Source: Bacillus sp. AFS006103
GTDB taxonomy: Bacteria; Bacillota; Bacilli; Bacillales; Cytobacillaceae
Assembly: GCA_002559145.1 (NCBI GenBank)
Contig: NTXX01000012.1
Span: 111,477 to 175,476 of the forward strand
Length of the DNA stretch: 64,000 nucleotides
Reading direction: 5' to 3'
Made by a program: the position numbers and the translations under genes. Of the stretch, positions 16,340-25,354 are shown piece by piece; the first letter of the stretch is position 1, and each line of letters begins with the position of its first letter. A model generated the notes under the pieces. The model searched no databases. It was not told the origin of the DNA and saw only the letters and a program-made list of their open reading frames with translations.

Positions 16340-17302
16340 CTATAATTTAGCTTGATAAAGCATGGGCTTAGTATCCCTACTACTAATCTCCCCGATAGAT
16401 GATAAATAGTCAAGTTGTGCTACTGTTTCCGAAATGGTCAGCATTAGTTCGCGCTGATAAACAGACGGGAACAGTCGTTTACAAATTTCAAATACGGTCA
16501 GCTCTTCTTCTTTTAACCAGCTATGGACCGTCATTGCTCGTTCGTATTGGCGTGTCAGCCGCTTTTCAATCAGCTCTGCTAACTTGTATACTTCCTCGCC
16601 ATGACCTGTGTAGACACATTGAATCGGATACGATAGCAGCTTCTTCATGGAGTCATTATGCTGCAACTGCGGCTTCGGACGTTCAGTTTTACCGGGAGCA
16701 GGCGGCTCAAGCAAGGGATTCGGCGAAATATGAGCTAAGATTAAATCTCCGCCAATCAAAACCCCATCCTTTTCCCGGTAGAGGGCAATTTGGCTTTGGG
16801 CATGACCTGGGGTTTCAATGACCTGCCACTCACTAAGCCCAAGAGGTCTCATTCCCTCAACAAGATGTCCAGTCAATGAGCGGTTACATGAATATTTCAA
16901 TGTTTTTCTTAACTTAGAAAGTAACGGAAAATATTCCTCAGGCAGACCAAACTCTCGAAAGTGGACACGGAAGAATTCTTCTTGTACTTGAAAAAAGCCT
17001 TCTGTTTGACAAATCCATCGTTCATTCAAATGATGACCATATACTTCTAAGGAATCCGGAAAAAAGTCCAGCATCCCAACATGATCAGGGTGATGATGTG
17101 TTAGGATCACCTGCTCGATATCGGATGGGCTTAATCCTAACTTCCCCATTTGTTCCTTAAGCGACTCCCAGGACTGTTCCGTTTTTACGCCCGCGTCAAC
17201 GAGTGTTAAGCGCTCACCTTTAACCAAATAGACATTGACATCTCCGACCGCAAAAGGAGTCGGAACCGTAATCTTGGCAATTCCATCTTTCCATTCTGTC
17301 AT
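16340..17302 (-). CDS. yqjP: MBL-fold metallo-hydrolase (YqjP-like)
   Basis: A 320-aa metallo-beta-lactamase-fold hydrolase with the binuclear metal motif LTHHHPDHVGM (about 68-78), a downstream His (TPGHAQSQIAL), the Asp in IGGDLIL, and a final His in YTGHGEEVY. The C-terminal 90 residues form a winged-helix-like extension (EELTVFEICKRLFP) as in other glyoxalase II-like proteins of this group. Substrate unknown. Probably in one unit with yqjQ. Confidence 0.88.
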   Translation of the reverse strand: MTEWKDGIAKITVPTPFAVGDVNVYLVKGERLTLVDAGVKTEQSWESLKEQMGKLGLSPSDIEQVILTHHHPDHVGMLDFFPDSLEVYGHHLNERWICQTEGFFQVQEEFFRVHFREFGLPEEYFPLLSKLRKTLKYSCNRSLTGHLVEGMRPLGLSEWQVIETPGHAQSQIALYREKDGVLIGGDLILAHISPNPLLEPPAPGKTERPKPQLQHNDSMKKLLSYPIQCVYTGHGEEVYKLAELIEKRLTRQYERAMTVHSWLKEEELTVFEICKRLFPSVYQRELMLTISETVAQLDYLSSIGEISSRDTKPMLYQAKL

Positions 17303-17466
17303 TTATAAATCCCCTTACATTATTCTCAAATAAAGAATTCGATTTTATAGATATGAACATTATGTGACATTTATTGTATAAATTAAAGTGTACTCATTTT
17401 TAAGTCAATTGTCATTATTTCTACATAACTTTTTAGAAAAAATAAAAAATTCAATAAACTTAACTC

Positions 17467-17496
17467 TTGACAGATAGGTTGTTTATCTTGCATAAT
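17467..17496 (+). promoter_or_regulatory. Sigma-A promoter of the proI T-box leader
   Basis: TTGACA (17467-17472), 18-bp spacer, TG-preceded CATAAT (17491-17496). It lies just before the start of the T-box leader. Confidence 0.75.
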
Positions 17497-17502
17497 CACT
17501 AG

Positions 17503-17760
17503 TAAAATTTGATTCGTTAAAGCGATGAATAAGACTAGTAAATGAGAAATGGCGCTAGAGAGTGAAGTTCGATGGCTGAAAGACTTCACCGCCCTCTTAA
17601 TCATTGAACCTACCTTAGGAGCACTTAGGAAAACCTAACGCACGTCCGGCGTTATCGGAGTCGAGTAAACCCTTCTTGAAATTTAAGCAAGGGTAAATGA
17701 AGGTGGTACCACGGAAGCTAGACCTTTCGTCCTTTACGGATGAGAGGTCTTTTTGTTTTT
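17503..17760 (+). promoter_or_regulatory. T-box leader (tRNA-sensing riboswitch) of proI
   Basis: About 260-nt leader with an AGTA-type stem I element, the T-box sequence AGGTGGTACCACGG (17701-17714) and a downstream intrinsic terminator (GACCTTTCGTCC ... GAGAGGTCTTTTT, 17721-17753). A CCT triplet at 17609-17611 in the TGAAcctACC context is the probable specifier, reading proline and agreeing with the downstream gene. Uncharged tRNA-Pro should pair with the specifier and the T-box and switch the terminator off. Confidence 0.93.
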
Positions 17761-17787
17761 TTCGGAAAAAGAAGAGGAGGAAGATAC

Positions 17788-18633
17788 ATGAAAAAAATCG
17801 CAATTATAGGTGCAGGATCGATGGCTGAAGCATTCATTTCAGGAATTCTCGAAAATGGTTTTATAGATAAAAAGAATATCTGGATTACAAACAATTCCAA
17901 TCAAGAAAGATTAGCAAACTTAGAAACAAGGTATGGAATTCAAACGACTTATAATCTGAATGAACTATTTAATCAAGCTGACATTGTCATGTTAGCTATG
18001 AAACCAAAGGATGTCGCGACTGCCATCCAATCGATTCGTGAACACTTAACGGAACAAATGCTCGTCGTCTCTGTCTTAGCCGGGGTCTCCATGAATACGA
18101 TTGAAACATTGGCAAAAATTCCACTTCCGATTGTACGGTCGATGCCGAACACTTCGGCAGCAGTTGCAAAATCGGCCACTGCCGTTGCCGTAAATCAGCG
18201 CGTGACCGAGCAGCAGCTGGAAACTATCAAAAAACTATTTGGAACAGTTGGCTTGGCCTCATTTGTGGAGGAAGAGCAGTTGGATGCCGTTACGGGCCTC
18301 TCCGGGAGTGGACCCGCCTATATTTATTATCTAATCGAAGCCATGGAAAAAAGTGCCGTTGAAGTGGGCCTGGACAAGGAAATGGCCAGTGAATTAATTG
18401 TTCAAACACTGCTTGGGGCAGCAGAGATGGTGAAAAACTCAAGCAAATCATCTACACAGCTGCGCAAAGAAGTAACAAGCCCGGGAGGAACAACCGAAGC
18501 TGGCATTAAAGTTCTAGAAGAACACGGAGTCCAGCAGGCCTTTATCTCGTGCATTAAAGCAGCAACTGCCCAATCAAAAAAAATGGGAGCTGAATTAAGT
18601 TCCAAGCTTCAAACTGCAGAACAGCCTTCCTAA
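17788..18633 (+). CDS. proI: Pyrroline-5-carboxylate reductase
   Basis: Last step of proline synthesis: NADPH reduction of pyrroline-5-carboxylate. The 281-aa product has the Rossmann motif IGAGSMAEAFISGI at the N-terminus, the conserved MPNTSAAVAKSATAV, SGSGPAYIYYLIEAM (about 170-184) and the C-terminal dimer motif TSPGGTTEAGIKVLEE. ATG 17788 is chosen because GAAGAGGAGG lies 8 bases before it; the frame also extends upstream into the terminator. Controlled by the proline T-box. Confidence 0.95.
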   Translation: MKKIAIIGAGSMAEAFISGILENGFIDKKNIWITNNSNQERLANLETRYGIQTTYNLNELFNQADIVMLAMKPKDVATAIQSIREHLTEQMLVVSVLAGVSMNTIETLAKIPLPIVRSMPNTSAAVAKSATAVAVNQRVTEQQLETIKKLFGTVGLASFVEEEQLDAVTGLSGSGPAYIYYLIEAMEKSAVEVGLDKEMASELIVQTLLGAAEMVKNSSKSSTQLRKEVTSPGGTTEAGIKVLEEHGVQQAFISCIKAATAQSKKMGAELSSKLQTAEQPS

Positions 18634-18693
18634 ATTTGATTTTTGCCCTGATTACATTACACTAGTAAAAAAGGCAATAGGGAAGTGTCAGGC

Positions 18694-19833
18694 ATGCTAA
18701 CCATCTTATTTTCTTTAGGAATTCTAGTCTGGATTGTTTTTCTTTTCGATGGATTGGTTGGGTTACGAAAAATAGATCCACTGGAAAAAGAAAAGGACTT
18801 GGAACTTGGACCACTATTATCGGTAGTCGTTGCCGCCCGTAATGAGGAAAAACAAATAGCAGCAAGTATCCTCAGTCAGTTGGAGCAAACCTACAAAAAT
18901 GTGGAATGGATTCTTGTTAATGATCGGTCAACCGACACAACTGGAACCATCATGGAAGAATTAACAAAAAAAGACTCGCGAATAAGGGTTATCCATATTG
19001 AACAATTGCCAGAGGGCTGGCTTGGGAAGAATAACGCCTTATATAGGGGCACGCTTCAGGCATCAGGTAAATGGCTGTTGTTTACCGATGCCGATGTAAA
19101 ATATGAGCAACAGGCCTTCGCAAAAGCACTTCATTATTTTGAAAGACACCGGCTGGACCACCTAACCGCGGCGCCAAACCTAAGCGCGAAAGTATTTTGG
19201 TTAAAGACATTTGTTGCTTTTTTCCTGTTTGGCTTTTCTTACTTTAAACGCCCTTGGTTAGCAAATAATCCAAAATCAAAAATTGGCACAGGGATTGGTG
19301 CGTTTAATCTGGTATTGAAAGAGGCGTATGAATCGTTTGGAACACATGAGAAAATAAAAATGCGTCCGGACGATGATTTGCAGCTCGGGATGAAAATGAA
19401 AAAAGCCGGCTACCGCCAAAGAATTGTGACTGCACTGCATTTAATCGAAGTGGAATGGTATGGAAGTTTAAAAGAAGCTTTCATCGGTCTAGAGAAGAAC
19501 ACATTTGCCGGATTGCATTATCGAATCAGCATGATAATCTTTGCAGTACTAGGGGTATTTATCACCAACGTCCTGCCCTTTGTAATGATTTTTTCAGGAA
19601 ACAAAATGGTTGCTCTTTTAAGCTTCGGAAATATCGTGCTTTGCGGAATACTTTATGTGGTGGTCATAAAAAAGTTAACCTTATTCTCCCCTTTGATGTT
19701 TTTAGTCTTTCCAATTACTGCCTTGCTGTTTATTTATTCGATCATACGGGCAAGTTTTCTTACCTTTAAACGCGGCGGAATTGTTTGGAGGGGGACCACC
19801 TATCGTTTAAGTGAACTAAGGGAAAAAGAGTAA
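18694..19833 (+). CDS. Membrane glycosyltransferase, GT2 family
   Basis: A 379-aa family 2 glycosyltransferase with one N-terminal membrane helix, then the GT-A domain: VVVAARNEEKQI, NDRSTDTT, the DxD-type metal motif FTDADVKYE (about 125-133) and acceptor region RPDDDLQLGMKMKKAGY. The C-terminus has three or four membrane helices (about 265-360). This architecture resembles CrtQ/HpnB-like lipid or carotenoid glycosyltransferases, but no carotenoid or hopanoid genes are nearby, so the acceptor is unknown. It is absent from this locus in B. subtilis. Start uncertain between GTG 18685 and ATG 18694. Confidence 0.8.
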   Translation: MLTILFSLGILVWIVFLFDGLVGLRKIDPLEKEKDLELGPLLSVVVAARNEEKQIAASILSQLEQTYKNVEWILVNDRSTDTTGTIMEELTKKDSRIRVIHIEQLPEGWLGKNNALYRGTLQASGKWLLFTDADVKYEQQAFAKALHYFERHRLDHLTAAPNLSAKVFWLKTFVAFFLFGFSYFKRPWLANNPKSKIGTGIGAFNLVLKEAYESFGTHEKIKMRPDDDLQLGMKMKKAGYRQRIVTALHLIEVEWYGSLKEAFIGLEKNTFAGLHYRISMIIFAVLGVFITNVLPFVMIFSGNKMVALLSFGNIVLCGILYVVVIKKLTLFSPLMFLVFPITALLFIYSIIRASFLTFKRGGIVWRGTTYRLSELREKE

Positions 19834-19856
19834 AAGAACACTAATCATAATGGCCC

Positions 19857-20005
19857 ATGAAGGACAAAACTCAACAAATATGCGATAGAAATGTCCTTCA
19901 TAACGCCGATGAAGGACAAATCTCAACAAACATGTGATAGAAATGTCCTTCATAACGCTGATGAAGGACAAATCTCAACAAATATTTAATAGAAATGTCC
20001 TTCAT
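19857..20005. repeat. Three tandem 52-bp palindromic repeat units
   Basis: Units begin at 19857, 19909 and 19961, an exact 52-bp period. Each has ATGAAGGACA at its left end and its perfect reverse complement TGTCCTTCAT at its right end, with about a 25-nt AT-rich loop (ACTCAACAAATATG-like). Short ACGCnG linkers join the units. Each unit can form a 10-bp hairpin on either strand. The array fills the gap between the convergent glycosyltransferase and rnz genes. Confidence 0.9.
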
Positions 20006-20072
20006 GATTGCGACAAAGAGCAAGACGCAACTATATTCAAATAAATTAGCATGTAAGGCCTGTTACCCTAAA

Positions 20073-20999
20073 TTAACTATGATGAGGAATAGTTATTTCT
20101 TTAAAATCCTCGGCAATATCTGTATTCGGAAATACTTCCTTTGCTTCAGCTACCAATTCTCGCCAAGCATTCCGGTCATAACGGGAACTTATGTGGGTAA
20201 GACACAATTGCTTACAACCGGCCTTCTTTGCAACTTCCGCCGCCTGATGCGTGGTCGAATGAAAATAGTCGTGGGCAAGTCTTTCTTCACCCGCTGAAAA
20301 AGTCGCTTCATGAACCAAAAGATCGGCATTTTCAGCCAATGAAATCGCATTTTCGCAGTACCGCGTGTCCCCTAATATCGTGACTATTCTCCCCTTTTGT
20401 TCGGGACCAAGAAACTGATTCGGATCAATGGTCCTGCCATCTTCAAGGGTAACGGTTTCACCATTTTTAATTTTTCTAAAAATAGGGCCCGGTTGTACAC
20501 CCGCTTCCTTCAGCTTATCTGCAAGTAAGGTTCCAGGTCGATTCTTTTCGACGATTCGATAACCATACGAAGGTATGCCATGATCAAGTCTGAGGGTTTC
20601 CACCGTAAACTGCTCATCTTCAAAAATCATTCCCTCGTCAATCTCAATGACATCAAGCGGGTATTTCAAATAGGTCTGGCTTAATGAAAGGCTGACATGA
20701 ATATAGTCTTTAATCCCCTTAGGGCCATAAACCGTTACCTCAGATTCCCCGCCTTGAAAAGAACGGCTTGATAATAACCCAGGCAAGCCATAGATATGAT
20801 CACCATGAAGGTGGGTAATAAAGATTTTTTCAATCCGGCGTGGTTTTATCGATGTATGTAGAATTTGATGCTGGGTAGCCTCTCCGGCATCAAATAACCA
20901 AACCGCTCCCCGCTCTTCTAACAATTTCAGTGCGATTGACGTTACATTGCGAAGTTTTGCCGGCATTCCAGCCCCTGTTCCCAGGAAAAATATGTCCAC
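20073..20999 (-). CDS. rnz: Ribonuclease Z
   Basis: Endonuclease removing 3' trailers from CCA-less tRNA precursors. The 308-aa product has the metallo-beta-lactamase core [14 protein letters not shown], the metal motif [14 protein letters not shown] (about 61-74), [13 protein letters not shown], and later metal ligands [14 protein letters not shown] and LTHISSRY. It has the family's usual length for the short RNase Z form. The order rnz-zwf matches B. subtilis yqjK-zwf, in divergent orientation. Confidence 0.95.
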   Translation of the reverse strand: MDIFFLGTGAGMPAKLRNVTSIALKLLEERGAVWLFDAGEATQHQILHTSIKPRRIEKIFITHLHGDHIYGLPGLLSSRSFQGGESEVTVYGPKGIKDYIHVSLSLSQTYLKYPLDVIEIDEGMIFEDEQFTVETLRLDHGIPSYGYRIVEKNRPGTLLADKLKEAGVQPGPIFRKIKNGETVTLEDGRTIDPNQFLGPEQKGRIVTILGDTRYCENAISLAENADLLVHEATFSAGEERLAHDYFHSTTHQAAEVAKKAGCKQLCLTHISSRYDRNAWRELVAEAKEVFPNTDIAEDFKEITIPHHS

Positions 21000-21235
21000 T
21001 AATAATAGCTCCTCTCCATCCGTTCCTTTTATCCAATATTGTTAATATAGCACAAAAAGAAATCAATTTCTCCTAGAGGACCTTTAAGAAATAAGTGAAT
21101 AACACAGACTATTAAATGAAAAATAATCGTGATTTGGAGTTTTATTTTTGCGAAGGCTAACGGAATACTATAAAATCAATGAATGCGATATTAATTGAAC
21201 CAACAAATTACATAACTAGAAAGAGGGTCTTTACT

Positions 21236-22738
21236 TTGACGCAAACTAGAAACGTGACTTCATTAATTATGATTTTTGGTGCGACTGGTGATTTAGCAAA
21301 ACGGAAGTTGTTTCCTTCCTTATACCGGTTATTTGAGAAAGGTAAATTAAATAAATTTGCGGTTGTTGGCGTGGCAAGAAGATCCCTTTCTACCGAAGAG
21401 TTTCAACAATCTGTTAAAGATTCCGTTTTATCTGCATTAGGAAAAAAAGACAGGATTGATGAATTTGTCTCCCATTTTTATTATCAATCACATGACGTCT
21501 CTGATTCCAATTCATATGCCAGGTTAAAAAATTTAGCAGATGAGATTGATGAACATTATCAATTAGAAGGCAATCGCATTTTTTATCTCGCCATGGCCCC
21601 TGAATTTTTTGGAACCATCGCTCTGCATCTAAAATCAGATAAACTGACAAATGTAAAAGGCTATAAACGGCTTGTGATTGAGAAGCCATTTGGACATGAC
21701 TTAGCCTCTGCAATCGAGCTAAATAAGCAAATCAGGAGTGCATTTAAAGAAAAGGAAGTATATCGTATCGATCATTATTTGGGCAAAGAAATGGTTCGAA
21801 ACATCGAGGTAATCCGTTTCGCCAATGCTATTTTTGAACCGCTTTGGAATAACCGCTATATCTCGAACATTCAGATCACCTCCAGTGAGGTCCTCGGGGT
21901 GGAAGAACGCGGCCGTTATTATGAAACAAGCGGAGCTCTTAGAGATATGCTGCAAAACCATATGATGCAAATGGTGGCATTACTTGCGATGGAACCGCCT
22001 ATTAACCTTACTACCGATGAAATCCGCTCTGAAAAGGTTCGTGTATTTCGAGCTCTTCGAACGGTTGAAGGTGAACAGGTAAATGAATATTTTGTTCGCG
22101 GACAGTACGGTGAGGGCACAATCGAGGATGTCCAGGTTCCCGCCTATCGTGAGGAAACAATGGTGGACAAAGAATCGAATACTGAAACCTTTGTTGCTGG
22201 TAAAATCATGATTGATAATTTCCGTTGGGCTGGTGTGCCATTTTACATTCGAACTGGAAAAAGAATGTCGACAAAATCAACTAAAATTGTCATTCAATTT
22301 AAAGATATTCCGATGAATTTATATTACCAAACAGAAAAAATGTTAAATCCGAATCTCTTGGTCATTCATATTCAACCCGAGGAGGGAATTACCCTGCATT
22401 TAAACGCCAAGAAAGCGGGTGGACATTTGGATGCACAAGAAGTAAAACTAAGCTTTGCCAATACAGGCATCCATGCGATGAATACACCTGAAGGTTACGA
22501 AAAACTCCTTTTAGATTGCATGCGCGGTGATGCCACGAATTTCACCCATTGGGATGAAGTCGCCTATTCGTGGAGCTTTGTAGATAAAATTTCGGCTGTT
22601 TGGGAAAGCACAAAGGCTGACTACTTCCCTAATTATCAATCTGGAACGATGGGACCTAAGGAAGTGGATGATCTGTTAGAAAAAGACGGCTACTTCTGGT
22701 GGCCTGTAACTGATTTAGAGGTTGATATGTGTAAGTAA
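21236..22738 (+). CDS. zwf: Glucose-6-phosphate 1-dehydrogenase
   Basis: Entry enzyme of the oxidative pentose phosphate pathway, making NADPH. The 500-aa product has the dinucleotide motif IFGATGDLAKRKLFPS, the active-site RIDHYLGKEMV (His/Lys, about 180), and IRTGKRM near the C-terminal half. I chose TTG 21236 because GAGGG lies 7 bases upstream and the N-terminus then aligns with B. subtilis Zwf; an in-frame ATG at 21179 lacks a ribosome site. gndA, its usual neighbour, is not in this window. Confidence 0.94.
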   Translation: MTQTRNVTSLIMIFGATGDLAKRKLFPSLYRLFEKGKLNKFAVVGVARRSLSTEEFQQSVKDSVLSALGKKDRIDEFVSHFYYQSHDVSDSNSYARLKNLADEIDEHYQLEGNRIFYLAMAPEFFGTIALHLKSDKLTNVKGYKRLVIEKPFGHDLASAIELNKQIRSAFKEKEVYRIDHYLGKEMVRNIEVIRFANAIFEPLWNNRYISNIQITSSEVLGVEERGRYYETSGALRDMLQNHMMQMVALLAMEPPINLTTDEIRSEKVRVFRALRTVEGEQVNEYFVRGQYGEGTIEDVQVPAYREETMVDKESNTETFVAGKIMIDNFRWAGVPFYIRTGKRMSTKSTKIVIQFKDIPMNLYYQTEKMLNPNLLVIHIQPEEGITLHLNAKKAGGHLDAQEVKLSFANTGIHAMNTPEGYEKLLLDCMRGDATNFTHWDEVAYSWSFVDKISAVWESTKADYFPNYQSGTMGPKEVDDLLEKDGYFWWPVTDLEVDMCK

Positions 22739-22743
22739 ATATC

Positions 22744-22785
22744 AAAAGCACCACTTTGTTTTGACAGCAAAGTGGTGCTTCTTTA
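22744..22785. terminator. Bidirectional terminator between zwf and polYA
   Basis: AAGCACCACTTTG / CAAAGTGGTGCTT, a 13-bp stem with an 8-base loop and T-rich flank, between convergent genes. Confidence 0.88.
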
Positions 22786-24060
22786 ATCTGGATCCTCATT
22801 TTTATTAGGAAAGGTTCGGAGAAAATCTTTATTAAAGCTCGTTCCTGTTCCGATATTTTGAGAACCGTCCGTTTGGTGCGCCCCTGCATTTTCTATGATA
22901 CTCTTCCCGTACTTTTCACGAAGACTAGAAATCGTATTTAGTAACGGTTCTTTTTTCGCATCCTTTTCATAGGAAAATAAATCTAACTGTTTATAGGCAT
23001 GGTCAGAATCCACTAAATCAGTGCCTGTGATTCCCAACAATCGTATCGGGTCTCCATTCCATGATTTTAGAAAAAGTTGCTTTGCAAACGATGAAAGATC
23101 TTCTTTATGATCGATTGGGTTAGTAAGTTTTTTACTTCTCGTAATCGTCTTTCGATCTTTATAACGTATCGTTATACCGAGCGTAGACGCAAGGACCTTC
23201 TTTCGCTTCAGCCTTACAGAAACCGTTTCAGCTAGTGATTCTAACACATGGAAAAGTTCAAGTTGATTACTAACGTCCTTAGGCAGGGTCGTTGAATTGC
23301 CGATACTTTTAAATTCTTCAATCGATTCCGGGTCAACAGGGCGATGATCCATCCCATTGGCTCTTTCTTTTAAGCGAATTCCATTAATGCCGAGAAGCGT
23401 TTTAAGTTGAAGTTCATTGCCATTTGCTAAATCACCAATTGTGTGAATCCCAATGGACGCTAACTTTTCGGCTGTCTTTTTTCCAACACCATGCATTTCG
23501 TTCGTGTTCAAGGGCCAAAGGACTTTCGGTATATCACGCTTTCGAAGAACGGTAATCCCCATTGGCTTTTTCATGTCTGATGCCGTTTTTGCTAAAAACT
23601 TATTTGGAGCGATCCCAATACTGCAAGGTATATCTAGTTGTTCATGAATCCTTTTTTGAATACTTTCGGCAATTTCTATCGGACTGCCGAATTCAAAGCT
23701 TTCCGTTATATCTAAGTAACCTTCGTCAATCGAAACAGGCTCAACAAGGTCAGTATAATGCCTAAGAATTTCAAACATCGCAAGGGAAACGGCACGATAA
23801 CGTTCAAAATTTGGCTTCATGACGACTAACTGCGGACAAAGTTTTCTCGCTTCCCACAGAGGCATCGTGGTTTTCACACCAAATTTTCTCGCCTCATAGC
23901 TGCAGGTAACTATGATTCCTCTTCGCTCCTCAACATTTCCTGCAATCGCAAGTGGTTTCCCTTTAAGCTTAGGGTCATAAGCCATTTCAACCGATGCGTA
24001 AAAGCTGTTCATATCAACATGTAAAATAACCTTTCCATTTTTAGGATACATTTCCTTCAC
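22783..24060 (-). CDS. polYA: DNA polymerase IV (DinB/PolYA)
   Basis: Y-family translesion polymerase. The 425-aa product has HVDMNSFYASVEMAY (about 13-27), SIDEGYLDITE (Asp/Glu near 110), the HhH motif MHGVGKKTAEKLASIGI (about 190-206) and a clamp-binding-like KQLDLFSYE near residue 370. The C-terminal 50 residues beyond it are polar and variable. Corresponds to B. subtilis yqjH/polYA. No LexA box seen upstream, unlike polYB. Confidence 0.94.
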   Translation of the reverse strand: MKEMYPKNGKVILHVDMNSFYASVEMAYDPKLKGKPLAIAGNVEERRGIIVTCSYEARKFGVKTTMPLWEARKLCPQLVVMKPNFERYRAVSLAMFEILRHYTDLVEPVSIDEGYLDITESFEFGSPIEIAESIQKRIHEQLDIPCSIGIAPNKFLAKTASDMKKPMGITVLRKRDIPKVLWPLNTNEMHGVGKKTAEKLASIGIHTIGDLANGNELQLKTLLGINGIRLKERANGMDHRPVDPESIEEFKSIGNSTTLPKDVSNQLELFHVLESLAETVSVRLKRKKVLASTLGITIRYKDRKTITRSKKLTNPIDHKEDLSSFAKQLFLKSWNGDPIRLLGITGTDLVDSDHAYKQLDLFSYEKDAKKEPLLNTISSLREKYGKSIIENAGAHQTDGSQNIGTGTSFNKDFLRTFPNKNEDPD

Positions 24061-24097
24061 GCCGGCACTTCCTCAATACAGTTTCATCGCTAATTAT

Positions 24098-24135
24098 ATC
24101 AAAAGGAGAACCATCAGTTAGGTTCTCCTTACAAA
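24098..24135 (-). terminator. Terminator after the M20 peptidase gene
   Basis: AAGGAGAACC / GGTTCTCCTT 10-bp stem, 8-base loop, directly after the stop of the gene at 24139. Confidence 0.7.
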
Positions 24136-24138
24136 GTA

Positions 24139-25260
24139 TTATTGATTGGCCACTTCTTCGATAATGGCAAGTGTCATTTCAGCTAGCTTGTACAATTCTT
24201 CTACTGGCATCCGTTCGTTAGTTGTATGAATTTCTTCATAACCGACAGCAAGGTTAACTGTTGGAATGTTAAAGCCGGCAAATACGTTGGCATCACTGCC
24301 GCCTCCGCTATGCTGCAATTCGCAGCTGCGACCGATTTTTGCCGCAGCCTTGCGAGCGACTTCCACAACATGATCGCCTTCAGCAAATTTAAAGCCAGGA
24401 TACATGACTTCCACATTCACTTCGGCTCTGCCGCCCATTTCTGCTGCAACCGTTTCAAATGCTTCCTTCATTTTGCTGACTTGAGCCTGCATCTTTTCAG
24501 GGATAAGTGAACGTGCTTCCGCTAAAATATCGACACGGTCACAAACGATATTGGTTGCCTGACCACCTTCAAAGCGGCCAATGTTTGCCGTTGTCTCGTG
24601 GTCAATTCTTCCTAACGGCATCCTTGCAATCGATTTTGCTGCAATCGTAATCGCAGAGACCCCTTTTTCAGGTGCTACACCAGCATGAGCTGTTTTCCCA
24701 TAAATAACGGTTTTTACCTTTGCTTGTGTGGGCGCGGCTACAACTATGTTACCAACTAAGCCATCGCTATCAAGGGCATAGCCAAATTTTGCTTTCATCA
24801 ATGAAGGATCAAGCGCTTTTGCACCGACAAGACCTGATTCTTCCCCAACGGTGATGACAAATTGAATCAAACCATGCGGAAGATTCTGTTCTTTTAATTG
24901 ACGAATGGTTTCTAGCATGACAGAAATACCTGTTTTATCATCTGCCCCCAAAATCGTCGTGCCATCAGTAACCACATAGCCATCTCTAATCGATGGTTTT
25001 ACACCCTTTGCTGGTGTAACTGTATCCATATGGCAAGTAAAATAAATCGGGTCCACACCCTCTTTAGTTGCTGCTAATGTACAAACTAAATTGCCTGCCC
25101 CATGTCCTGTCACAGAGGTCGTATCATCTTCAAAAACTTCGAGACCAAGCTCAGTAAATTTTTGTTTTAATACTTTTGCAATTTCTGTTTCAAATTTCGT
25201 TTCTGAGTCAATTTGCACAAGTTCCAAAAATTCATTCAAAAGACGCTCCTGATTAACCAT
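24139..25260 (-). CDS. yqjE: M20-family metallopeptidase (YqjE, peptidase T-like)
   Basis: Dizinc exopeptidase, probably a tripeptidase. The 373-aa product has the metal motifs CHMDTVTPAKG (His/Asp, about 75-85), GADDKTGISVML (bridging Asp), GEESGLVGAKAL (catalytic Glu and metal Glu, about 138-149), ALDSDG, and the final ligand region GGGSDANVFAGF. A lid/dimerisation domain spans about 180-290. The exact substrate cannot be read from the sequence. Same position as B. subtilis yqjE, next to the carboxylase gene yqjD. Confidence 0.9.
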   Translation of the reverse strand: MVNQERLLNEFLELVQIDSETKFETEIAKVLKQKFTELGLEVFEDDTTSVTGHGAGNLVCTLAATKEGVDPIYFTCHMDTVTPAKGVKPSIRDGYVVTDGTTILGADDKTGISVMLETIRQLKEQNLPHGLIQFVITVGEESGLVGAKALDPSLMKAKFGYALDSDGLVGNIVVAAPTQAKVKTVIYGKTAHAGVAPEKGVSAITIAAKSIARMPLGRIDHETTANIGRFEGGQATNIVCDRVDILAEARSLIPEKMQAQVSKMKEAFETVAAEMGGRAEVNVEVMYPGFKFAEGDHVVEVARKAAAKIGRSCELQHSGGGSDANVFAGFNIPTVNLAVGYEEIHTTNERMPVEELYKLAEMTLAIIEEVANQ

Positions 25261-25354
25261 TCTATTGAACCCTCCAATTATGTACTCACTATATCAGTAT
25301 ACCTTTTAATAAATGTATCATCAAATGAAAGGGAGTTGGCTAATTGGTTTTGAT

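Noticed and set aside
16399..16821. 140-codon plus-strand frame inside yqjP
   Set aside because: Antisense shadow; the minus-strand product has intact metal-binding motifs.
19857..20005. Possible CRISPR array
   Set aside because: Only three units, the repeated part is nearly the whole period with no unique spacers, and there are no cas genes.
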